Assembly: GCA_037042185.1 (NCBI GenBank)
Contig: JAXQJY010000024.1
Location: 124,001-188,000 of the forward strand
Origin: Sordariomycetes sp. S80-01Y
Taxonomy: Eukaryota > Ascomycota > Sordariomycetes
Direction of reading: 5' to 3'
Length of the DNA: 64,000 nucleotides
Shown: positions 55,566 to 64,000 of the stretch, piece by piece
How the letters are laid out: each line of letters starts with the position of its first letter
How positions within the stretch are numbered: the stretch's first letter is position 1
Made by a program: the position numbers and the translations under genes
Notes under the pieces: generated by a model
Seen by the model: only the letters and a program-made list of their open reading frames with translations
Database searches by the model: none
Told to the model about the DNA's origin: nothing

Positions 55566-58007
55566 AATACTTCGACGAGTAGATTTGTGAAGCAGGGAAG
55601 ACTCAGAAGGAGTCGGGGATGGTTGTTGGCCGTAAAGAACGTCGAGGAAATTACCAATTATGAGGGTGAACCATCGGGCGGAGCTTCGATTTGTGTGCAG
55701 TGGACCCGGGCAGAGATTGTCAGAAGTACAGCCATCCGACAATCGTCAATTACGGTCCGTAAAGACAGGCGTCTTTGCCTATATCTAAGTGATGTGTGCA
55801 GCAGGCGACAGTCGGAAGGCTGAGGTTCAAGACGCGCCGTGACGTGAGTGGCCAGATCGGGAACACTTTTTCCGACTTGGAGATGAGTGGGGCTGGCTGC
55901 GAAATGGGGGATCGCGAACAGCCTCACATTCAGCAACGTGTCGGTCAGGCCTGGGCGAGGCACTGCAAGCCCACTTTGAAGTCGGCAAAGAAACGAGTGT
56001 ATCGCGTCGATGCAATCAAAAGGTGCAGCAAATTGTGCAGGAGAGTCAGCCGCGCAAAATGATGCAGGTTTGGAGATGCCGCAGGCGGAAAATGAAGGCG
56101 AAATCGATGGGGGAAGCCGCTCTGATTGAGCGTTTTGGCGTTTGTTGGTGAGGAGAGTTGAAAAGAACAGAGTTGGAGGTGCAGGTTTGGGGGGAACCGA
56201 AATGATGAGGACGCCGGGAAAAGAGGAAAAGCGAAAATGGGGGGCACGGGAGATGCTTGCATTGCCCGCCCGCGCACCGATTGAATCGGTGTTTTTTTTG
56301 GGTACTAACAGCAGATTCTCATTGGAAACACCAGACAAGTCATTCATTTGCACAGAGCGAACGAGGGTAGGAGCGACCAAGAACGGGGGCAGCTCCTTCC
56401 ATGTTGCTGCTGAGGAACGCTCGCGCCAGGCCTCACTGGCACCGGCGGGCTCAGGGGCGGGGGGCTGCCTCAAGGGGAAGCCACTGGCAAGGCCCAGCCG
56501 AGCCGGGAGCAGGGAGATCGGGAATCACGAGCCTCGGAGCGAGTCAGAAGAGACGAGACGAGACATTAACACCAGCAAACCTTCAACTCGAAAAGGGCAA
56601 AAGGCACCTTATGCGGATATAAAACACCTGAACGCCAACCAGCTGGCCGGGGTAGGGTGGATGCGCGCCAAGCCAGCAGGGGGGGTCTCAACTCAAACAT
56701 TTGAGATCGGCTGCCCGCTGCAGCACTCCGTGCTCCCGTCAGCAGACACCTTCAGCAAAGTTCGTGGCGCTGCTGACCGTCAATATGTAAAATGCAGGCA
56801 CATGGCTTGCTCAATTTGAGCGTGTCTTCATCGACCATCGGAACACAGCCGTCTTTCCTTTTGCTAATGCAACCCGACGTGATGCATGCAGAACTGCAGT
56901 GCATCACCGAAGCTTGGGGGAACCCAGGTACGTAGCCTTTGTACTCCCGACCCTGAGCTGTCGACAGGGGTCTCCGGTCGGCAGTTCTCATTGGCCAATA
57001 GGCGCGGCAATGCGGCAAAGCAAGATAAGCGCGCTTTAAACTCCTCAGGTGTGCAGTGCTGCGAGTTGATTTTCTCATGTCAATTATCCGTCGCAGCGGA
57101 AGCGGTAAGTATTTGCTATCAACCCGGGATATTGTGTCCGTATACGGCATGCTTGCAGTTTGTGCACCCGCATCTGCAGATTGCGCGAAAGCTGTGCAGC
57201 TGTGACAATTCCACGCCACACCTTGAACCTTGAAATCGATTCAGCTCACCACACATCATACAACACGAGAATGCACATGATTGCGTCGCTTCGCTATCGG
57301 CCCAAGACTTGCCACGGATTATTTGCAGCGCAGATACATTACCATGTCAAGGTAATTCGTTCGCAATGACAACAGTGAGGAGCCACACTGTCCACCCAAC
57401 AACGATGCATTAGCGCCGATCCCTGCGGCATCCCAAATGCTGTGCAGATGTCTCGACCAGGGTACATCGAGGACACCCAGCGGCATCGCATCGACAGATT
57501 TTGCGAGGGAATTCCAAAATAATGGAAGCCCCCAAGGAAGGGCATCACTTAGTAGAGGAGCCCCCAGTATGTTCGTCCGCCTACGTTCAATCATTGCAGC
57601 TGTCCATTTTCGCGCATGACCGGCTTGTGACAAACCACACAGTCTGTGCTAGCTCGGTAGGTTGTTGGGCTGTCGAAGCGCGTCAGCACTCGACATTAGC
57701 CGCCAACAAATCCCTTTTGAAAAGTCCAACCCCATTGAATCATTTTGACGCGACTGAGACGATCAGTTTGAAGGCTTTCTGAAATTACTAGGTTCTAAAT
57801 CGGACTTTCTCCCGAATTCCTGGGTTGGAGGCGGGTGCTGCCGCGGGAATGAACGACGCTAACCTGGAACATGCCATCAAGTTCGAAAAGGTGGGGCGGA
57901 CATCCCACTTCAGAATTTCTGAGTCCCAGTCCGGGGGCCGCAACTTCACCTCAAATCCCACCAACACGATACTCATCAACCTTCCTCACTACGCCAGCAG
58001 CGCAGAC
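55566..58007. other. Long divergent intergenic region, 2.4 kb
   Basis: This holds the promoters of Hpc2 (-) and Rba50 (+). A minus-strand frame at 55658-56473 is open for 271 codons but begins with TTG and has no recognisable domain. The Rba50 frame is open upstream to 57825, with a possible alternative ATG at 57849. A Gly/Ala/Glu-codon-like G-rich tract is at 56380-56540. No RNA gene or mobile element was recognised. Confidence 0.4.
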
Positions 58008-59252
58008 ATGGACCCAACGCTTCTCATTAATGATGTCGTCGAGCGCGAACCGGCGAAACCCACCTCGAACGACGTTTTCGACGACCAGATATCATCCACG
58101 GGCTTCCCGGCGCACAAGCGACGATGGAAGTCCTCGACCTTCAAGCAACGGCGAGCGGGCAACGCCTCCACAGCCGACAACACGGAAGGAACAAAAGCCT
58201 CGGAACATGGAATGAAGACCTCTTCGCCAGCCTCAACATTTGAGCAAGTTGAAAGGGAACGCATCGACCGCGAGAACCGACAGAAGCTCGATGATATGAG
58301 CCCTGAAGAGATCGCAGCAGCACAGCAAGAACTTCTGAATGGAATGAACCCTGGGCTGGTGCAAAGACTTCTACAGCGGGCAAACATCGACGAGAATACG
58401 TCACAGCTGCCGACGGAAGATACTCCGCAACCGACACTACAACAGCCTTCGCCTGAACCTAAGGGTAGAGATACGCCGAAGCCTAAAGTTCGATTCGCAG
58501 ATGTCGCCAACGAGGAAGACGAGCCAGAGACCGTTTTGGAGTCACAGCCGGTGCGAGCGGGCTCGAAACTCAAGCTTGCGCCTGATTATGACGAGGACGC
58601 CGAACCAGCTCAAATGCCTGATCTCTTCCCTATCACCGATATCCCACACAAGACACACTTTCCAGCAGCGAAGCAACGCGAGCTCGATCCTGCCGATCCG
58701 AACTTCCTTGAGACATTACATGAGAAATACTTTCCCGAGCTTCCCGCAGATCCAAGCAAGTTAGCCTGGATGGCGCCTACTCCAACACCGAACAGTACGG
58801 CTGATCGAGAGTCTCCATACTACCCACATGAAGAGATACCTGTATCCGCGTTGAGGTTCGACTTCAAAGGGCGCTTCTTGTCTCCACGAGTCAGTCGGTC
58901 GATACCATCTACCAAGGGACTGCACAATCACGGCGAAGCTCCAGAAGCGGCAGGATATACGGTAGGGGAGCTGGCGCTCTTGGCACGAAGTGCGGTCCCA
59001 GCACAACGGTGCATTGCATTTCAGACACTGGGCCGGATCCTATACAGGCTAGGGAAAGGGGAGTGGGGTACTACTGAGAACCACCCTATTGCAATGGGGA
59101 TTTGGGATGCCGCGAAGAAGGGGCGGGTTTTGGAAACGTTGAGCCAGGCTGCGGCGGTGGAGGGAGGACACCGTGGAAGCCAGGCGTATGCGACGGAGGC
59201 TCTGTGGTTGTTCGAGAAGGGAGGGTGGAGGGAGCAGCACAAGGGCAGATGA
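58008..59252 (+). CDS. RBA50: RNA polymerase II-associated protein 1 (RPAP1/Rba50)
   Basis: This is a Pol II assembly factor that helps join Rpb2- and Rpb3-containing subcomplexes and aids nuclear import. A single exon of 414 residues (yeast Rba50 439) begins MDPTLLINDVVEREPAKPTS, the usual form. An in-frame ATG at 57849 would add 53 residues without visible conservation. The RPAP1 N-terminal motif is at about 85-130 (FEQVERERIDRENRQKLDDM, SPEEIAAAQQELLNGMNPGL and VQRLLQRAN). A middle segment has KVRFADVANEEDEPE. The RPAP1 C-terminal motif is at about 280-350 (VSALRFDFKGRFLSPRVSRS, then GLHNHGEAPEAAGYTVGELA and RSAVPAQRCIAFQTLGRILY). The protein ends with a short helical part like the yeast form and unlike the long animal RPAP1. 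Confidence 0.93.
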   Translation: MDPTLLINDVVEREPAKPTSNDVFDDQISSTGFPAHKRRWKSSTFKQRRAGNASTADNTEGTKASEHGMKTSSPASTFEQVERERIDRENRQKLDDMSPEEIAAAQQELLNGMNPGLVQRLLQRANIDENTSQLPTEDTPQPTLQQPSPEPKGRDTPKPKVRFADVANEEDEPETVLESQPVRAGSKLKLAPDYDEDAEPAQMPDLFPITDIPHKTHFPAAKQRELDPADPNFLETLHEKYFPELPADPSKLAWMAPTPTPNSTADRESPYYPHEEIPVSALRFDFKGRFLSPRVSRSIPSTKGLHNHGEAPEAAGYTVGELALLARSAVPAQRCIAFQTLGRILYRLGKGEWGTTENHPIAMGIWDAAKKGRVLETLSQAAAVEGGHRGSQAYATEALWLFEKGGWREQHKGR

Positions 59253-59671
59253 TGTGGAAATTCAACCTGACGTCTCAACTACACGGGCAGCTAAAGGGTC
59301 CTTGAAGCATGTGCGCAGCACCGTAGCCGGGAGAGGGGAGACAGAGCGATAAGCAATGGTTTGTGCTTGGACTACAACAATGTCTGGATGGCAGGTGCAG
59401 CGCGCTGGTTTGAGCTATAAGCCGGCTTGTTACATTTTGATGGGCCAGCAAAGGAGAACAGACAGCGCCCAACTGGCTGAGGGCCGTCGCACAACGCATG
59501 GTTTTGTCTCACGGCCCTCCCTCGTTTGGACACCCAACTGTCAGTACGGCTTCGCAATGTCTACGGACTTCCTGTCGCATCAGCTGCATATATCTGCTTT
59601 GGATGTATGTATATTGGTTTTGATCATCAGCAAATGAATGAAATCTCGTAAAACTCTCCTGATTCATGATG
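59253..59671. other. Spacer downstream of Rba50
   Basis: This is likely the 3' UTR of Rba50 and distal promoter sequence of eIF2A. Short frames on both strands here are shadows. Nothing is recognised. Confidence 0.4.
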
Positions 59672-60462
59672 CAGCTTCGACGCCCGAGCCTGAGCCTGAG
59701 CTGCCGAGAGTGGGGACCAAATAGGGTTTGATTGGACCCTGGCTGTCCCTAGCGGCGCCCCTCTTGGGCTAAACTCAGTTGGGCTCCTTAGGAAAAAATC
59801 AGATCCCGCAGTGCGGCTGCCAGTGCCAGCGGGCTGCGGTGGCAGGTGTAGGGCGTGCGGGACCTGCCAGTAGGACCTGGACGGGCCCGGGAGGCAGTGG
59901 AGTCAAGGAGCGTGGAAGAAAACATCGAAGTCAGCCAGCCTCTTATTCTTTCTCCTTTCTCTCCTTGTCGTCTCCGTCCAGCGCTTCGCATCGCACCGTA
60001 CCGCACCGCGACAGGCCACCGCCTCGTCAATTCGCTTTCCCTTCTCTGGGTGCTTGTTCAGTATAAGCCGTCTTCGGGCGTTTCCCCCAGCTCTGCTCTT
60101 CTCAACCACCCCCGCCATCGGTCCCAACTCTGCTGTTTGTTGTCGCCTGACACATCAACAAGCTCTCCGCCTCGTTCCGCCTACACTCTCCGCGAGATCA
60201 GGCCAATTTCGACTCATCCAGATTGATCTGGTTTCGACTCTGCCGTCGATATATTTGTCCCCGAACACATACCGTTCCCGCCGCATCCACTGACTCAAGT
60301 CTTTGTTCGGCACGGCCAGTCTCACCGCCTCCACATCCCACTTCCACCATCAACAACAAACCGATCTCCGAAGAGCACCGCCAATCCCCCCCGAAGAGCA
60401 TCTTTGCTTCCAACTCCCAACACCTGCAGTTCCCGATCGATTCACTGTGACTTTCACTAGCC
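59672..60462 (+). promoter_or_regulatory. eIF2A promoter and ATG-free pyrimidine-rich leader
   Basis: Not one ATG occurs on the plus strand between 59672 and 60462 (791 bp), while CAT (ATG on the other strand) occurs at least ten times. CT-rich tracts, for example 59938-59980, suggest the transcription start region of a highly expressed fungal gene. How much is transcribed leader and how much is promoter cannot be told from sequence. Confidence 0.55.
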
Positions 60463-62519
60463 ATGGCGTCTTCTCTGCAGTTTAGCACCCGAACCCAGAA
60501 GAGCATCGCTCTCTTCAATGCTGCTCCCGCCTACGAGTCTCTCGCTGGGTTCACCAAGCCTGAAGGAAACAATCGGTGCGACGAATACTCTCCCTGCGGT
60601 CGCTTCTATGGGCACGCCTCCCCCGAGGCTGTTACCGTCGTCGATACCTCAACAGGCCAACAAGTCCTACACTTGCCCATCCTCAACGTCTTCGAGATTG
60701 GCTTCTCGCCGCGTGGTTCCTACCTCATCACCTGGGAGCGCCCGTCCAAGGACGAGAATGGAGATGCTGTGAAGAACCTGAAGGTCTGGCGTACCTCCGA
60801 GGATGGCGTCGCGGGCGAGGACAAGAAGCCCGTGGGCAGCTTTGTCCAGAAGCAGCAAGGCAACTGGAACCTCCAGTATACCGCTGACGAGAAGTACTGT
60901 GCTCGACTTGTCACCAACGAGGTTCAGTTCCATGAGAGCCACGACCTAGTCACCGTCTGGAACAAGCTGCGCGAGGAAGGCGTTGCCAACTACGCCCTCG
61001 CGCCTGGCTCCCAGAACCACGCTGTTGCGGTCTTTGTTCCCGAGCGAAAGGTGAGTAGTTCCAATTGCAACCCATATTCTATACTAATCCTTTTTAGGGA
61101 CAACCCGCTGCCGTCAAAGTGTACAACGTTCCAATGTTCAAAAGCCCCATCTCGCAAAAGACCTTCTTCAAGGGCGACAAAGTTCAGATGAAGTGGAACA
61201 AGCAGGGCACAAGCATCCTCGTGCTGGCCCAGACCGACGTTGACCGCTCCGGAAAGAGCTACTACGGCGAAACAACCCTGTACCTTCTGAGCACCAACGG
61301 CGCCTTCGATGCTCGCGTGACTCTGGACAAGGAGGGTCCGATTCACGATGTGTCTTGGTCTCCTAACTCCAGGGAGTTCGGTGTCGTCTACGGGGCCACG
61401 CCCGCCAAGGCGACCATCTTCAACCACCGCGCGATCGCCCAGCATTCGTTTGGTACGGCCCCTCGCAACACGATCAAATTTTCTCCCAATGCTCGATTCG
61501 TGCTGGTTGCTGGTTTCGGTAACTTCACTGGCCAGATCGACATCTACGACATGCAGAAGGACTACCGCAAGATCTGTACTATCGAGAGCGGCAACCCCAG
61601 TGTGTGTGAATGGAGCCCCGACAGCAGGTACCTTATGACGGCTACAACTTCGCCTCGTTTGCGTGTGGACAACGGTGTGAGGCTTTGGCATGTTGCCGGT
61701 ACGGTCATGTACAACGAGGATATGGTTGAGTTGTACCACGTTTCCTGGCGCCCAATGCCTCTCGAGTCGGTTCAGGGTGGTGATCCATTGAGCCCCGTAC
61801 CGACGCCACACTCCTCCGCTGCGGCATACCAGAGCACCGTCAAAACCCCCAGCAAGCCTGTTGGTGCGTACCGACCCCCTGGTGCTCGGGGTGGCGCCAC
61901 CCCTCTTCTCTTCAAGCGTGAAGACGAAGGCGGTGCGGCTCACACCGTCAGTAATGGCACACCCAATGTCGGGCCCAACGGCTTCGGTCGCTCACGTCGC
62001 ACTGTTCCTGGAGCGGAGGCGGCATCCCCCGCTCCTGCTCGGTCTGTGCCCGGCGCCGAACCCGCCGGTGATGAAGGTTCCAAGAAGAACAAAAAGAAGC
62101 GCGGCAAGAAAGGTGGCCAGGGTCAGGAGGGCGGTCAGCCTGAGCCAAGCGGCGGGGCTAGCCTCGCTCCACCGAGAGAGCAGAACGGAGCCAACGGCAA
62201 CCGAAGCCCTGAGCGACGCGGTCCGAACGGCCGGAACCCCAGGAGCCAGTCCAGGAACAACCAGGGTCGCAGCCGTAGCAACACTCAGCAAGGCAACCGC
62301 GCTCCTCAGCAGCAGACGGCTCCGGCTCCGGCTAACGATCAAGTGTCGCAAGACCCGAACGCTAAGAAAGTGCGCAGTTTGCAGAAGAAGATTCGGGCGA
62401 TTGAGGATCTCGAGATGCGTCTTGCTGGAGGCGAGAAGCTCGAAGATACTCAGATGAAGAAGATCAACACGAAGTCTTCGGTGATCAAGGAGCTGGAGAC
62501 ACTTGGTGCCGAGGCTTGA
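60463..62519 (+). CDS. Eukaryotic translation initiation factor 2A (eIF2A)
   Basis: This is a WD-repeat initiation factor that can deliver Met-tRNAi independently of the eIF2 ternary complex and is linked to non-AUG and stress initiation. Exons are 60463-61050 and 61098-62519 (47-nt intron, GTGAGT to CTTTTTAG), giving 669 residues (yeast 642). The nine-bladed propeller covers about 15-430: EYSPCGRFYGHASPEAVTVV, PRGSYLITWERPSKDENGDA, KLREEGVANYALAPGSQNHA, KVYNVPMFKSPISQKTFFKG, KVQMKWNKQGTSILVLAQTD, GPIHDVSWSPNSREFGVVYG, TIKFSPNARFVLVAGFGNFT and RLWHVAGTVMYNEDMVELYH. A basic, disordered linker follows (KKNKKKRGKKGG, with Gln/Asn/Arg/Pro stretches). The C-terminal coiled coil is KKVRSLQKKIRAIEDLEMRL. 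The start context AGCCATGGC is near optimal, and the leader is ATG-free. Confidence 0.96.
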
Positions 62520-63639
62520 GATGGATGCTTGGAAGACAGCATGCTGATCGCCTTGGCATGCCCCCGGCTTTGAAAGGACCTGGGCGATCTGGTTATGCCT
62601 TTGAATCAGAGAGAGAAACTACACTGTATTCGAGACGGGGAGCTCGGGAGGGTAAAAGCTCCTGTGTGGTAGCCCCTATGTGGCTGAGGACTTCAGCCCA
62701 CAATGTCTGGATAGGGGAGACATACTTTGGTAACATATAGTCTGCGTTTGGTCTTAGCGGGTCTTCCGGATAGAACAAAAGCTGTAATCGAGATGGTCAG
62801 ACTCAGTTAGGTATGCAGTGGGCCTGTTGCGAGACCAGATTTGACCGGTCTTTGGACCAATTTGCAAGCAGCAAAGCCGTGCCAGCTGTGTGTGGACCCT
62901 GGAGATCATACAGTGTTAAAGCCAACAAAGATCAAGTTTCTAAGAGTTGCGGCTGGGGCCCTGAGCGTGAAAAAGGTCTCTAGATTTTGACGGTAGGGAC
63001 GGAGGTGGTGATGATGTTGTTTGTGTGCCGTCTCTTCCGCCGGAGCGGAAGGAATCGCTAATGATGCGTCCTCGTAGCTCTGCCATGGTAGCTGCCCTTC
63101 TCTTCACTTGTCCACTCGCCATCCACCCGACAAGAGGGCATTGGAACCATGGCCTCACCATGAGTGCCGAACTAGGGACGTTGCTGATAAGTGAATACTC
63201 CCATCGGTGGAGAAAAGTCCGAACATCATGGCTACCAGAACATATGGGAGACCAATATTTCAACAAACACCTCTGATTCCTCCCTGACCCCCTTTGAGAA
63301 CAGGGCATATTCGTAAGGTGATATCTTGCCTCCATTGCATAATCGTGGGTGTCAGCATCCAACGTCTTGACACCAACCGTAGGGTAAGCTAGGCAATGAG
63401 GTGCGAGGGCTGCCAAGCACAAGGAAGGTACGAAGAGTCGCCGCGCCAACTAGCCGAACAAGATTCGCTAGTGAGGTTTGATCGGATTCAACACCTTCAT
63501 TCTGTGCTAACAATCGCACAACGAAGTTTGTTTCGTTGGTTTCCAGGCCTCAACAGAGCACACGTCAAGGCAGTCAAGGGAGAACACCAATATATATCCC
63601 ATTAGTGGAGGTTTTGTCAACTCGCATCGAGGATTCGGT
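62520..63639. other. Spacer between eIF2A and tRNA-Lys
   Basis: This holds the eIF2A 3' UTR. A minus-strand frame at 62940-63449 begins MARRLFVPSLCLAALAPHCLA, which looks like a signal peptide, but the rest shows no family and overlaps a plus-strand frame; it is treated as doubtful. Confidence 0.35.
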
Positions 63640-63723
63640 GCCCGGTTAGCTCAATCGGTAGAGCGTGAGACTCTTACGAGTTCACACATCTCAAGGTTGC
63701 GGGTTCGACCCCCGCATCGGGCT
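63640..63723 (+). tRNA. tRNA-Lys (CUU) with 11-nt intron
   Basis: A cloverleaf folds cleanly. The acceptor stem GCCCGGT pairs with ATCGGGC (63716-63722; one G-U pair), with discriminator T at 63723. The D arm is GCTC-AATCGGTA-GAGC. The anticodon stem is TGAGA/TCTCA, with anticodon CTT at 63673-63675. The T arm is GCGGG-TTCGACC-CCCGC. The canonical intron position, one base after the anticodon, holds CGAGTTCACAC (63677-63687); removal gives the loop CTCTTAA. The internal Pol III boxes are intact (TAGCTCAATCGGTAGAG and GGTTCGACCCC). Confidence 0.96.
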
Positions 63724-63765
63724 TTTCCTATACATACGATTGATAATTTTTTGACTTTTTTTTTT
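63723..63765 (+). terminator. Pol III terminator T-runs
   Basis: A TTTT begins at the tRNA end (63723-63726). It is followed by a six-T run (63747-63752) and a ten-T run (63756-63765), a primary and backup set of Pol III stop signals. Confidence 0.7.
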
Positions 63766-64000
63766 GTCCCACCCCAGGTCTGGGACCTGTTTCTCTACTG
63801 TTAGCCCTGATATGTTTTCGGGCTGGGACAGAGGGATGTGTTGGGTCTGCTGCCTCCACGGCGATCGGTGCTGGGTTGTGCGGTACAGGCGGTCGAGGGA
63901 GGCGACGCGCGTGAGAGCACCACCCTTACTTACCAAGGTAGGGAATTGATGGAAAATAAGGCAGGGGAAATTCCGTCTTCTTTCATTATCTCAGACTCTG
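63766..64000. other. Right edge, nothing recognised
   Basis: The remaining 235 bases contain only short frames without signature. A gene may begin beyond the window. Confidence 0.4.

Noticed and set aside
55658-56473. 271-codon open frame on the minus strand just upstream of Hpc2
   Set aside because: It starts with TTG, shows no domain, has a Pro/Ser/Ala/Arg composition typical of translated GC-rich promoter, and lies in the expected Hpc2 leader.
62940-63449. 169-codon minus-strand frame with a signal-peptide-like start
   Set aside because: Only the first ~20 residues look meaningful; the remainder has no family and an opposing frame overlaps it. Possible but not supportable.
1-64000. Mobile elements, RIP-mutated islands, biosynthetic cluster or CRISPR-like arrays
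   Set aside because: No transposase, reverse transcriptase, terminal repeats, AT-rich decayed islands, polyketide/NRPS/terpene core genes or repeat-spacer arrays were seen; the content is ordinary euchromatic housekeeping genes.

Overview
The window is a stretch of nuclear chromosome from a filamentous ascomycete (Pezizomycotina, most likely a sordariomycete; the class is an inference). The reasons are: intron-bearing genes with mostly 47-65 nt GT-AG introns; closely spaced genes on both strands without operon logic; fungal-specific families (Whi5/Nrm1 repressor, POM152, Hpc2, Utp22, Vps74, GGA adaptor); and a nuclear tRNA-Lys(CUU) with a short intron just 3' of the anticodon. I recognised no transposon, retroelement, viral remnant, CRISPR array or secondary-metabolite cluster.

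Layout. 0-15 kb: the 3' end of a Whi5/Nrm1-like G1/S repressor (+), a single-pass membrane protein with an acidic outer region (-), a conserved protein of unknown function (+), a type I metacaspase with six introns (+), and an FBXO21-type F-box protein (-). This part is gene-poor, with gaps of 2.4 and 2.8 kb. 15-31 kb: a pericentrin/Pcp1-type spindle-pole-body coiled-coil protein (+), a UCH37-type deubiquitinase (-), the pore membrane nucleoporin POM152 (+) and the small-subunit processome protein Utp22 (-). 32-41 kb: mitochondrial succinyl-CoA:3-ketoacid CoA transferase (+), an unknown conserved protein (+), a PDAP1/PP28 phosphoprotein (+) and the ribosome-biogenesis factor Rrp14/SURF6 (+). 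41-53 kb: Vps74/GOLPH3 (-), a two-helix membrane protein of unknown function (-), mitochondrial IF-2 (+), the 18S rRNA acp-transferase Tsr3 (-) and a GGA clathrin adaptor (+). 53-64 kb: the HIR-complex subunit Hpc2 (-), RPAP1/Rba50 (+), eIF2A (+) and tRNA-Lys.

The genes are mainly housekeeping. One theme is making and using ribosomes (Utp22, Rrp14, Tsr3, mtIF2, eIF2A, tRNA-Lys). Others are Golgi sorting (Vps74, GGA), the nuclear envelope and spindle pole (POM152, Pcp1-like), chromatin and Pol II (Hpc2, Rba50), and ubiquitin (UCH37, FBXO21-like). They are not arranged as a pathway cluster, so no multi-gene new system is evident. The points most worth following are an ATG-free 791-bp stretch upstream of eIF2A, an outsized metacaspase intron with its own open C-terminus, a 15-copy coiled-coil repeat in the spindle-pole protein, a GC-AG intron in mtIF2, repeated FWD motifs in the mtIF2 N-terminus, and three conserved-looking proteins without known function.

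Exon boundaries were read by eye from splice signals and from continuity of the protein families. They are arithmetically in frame but not supported by transcripts.
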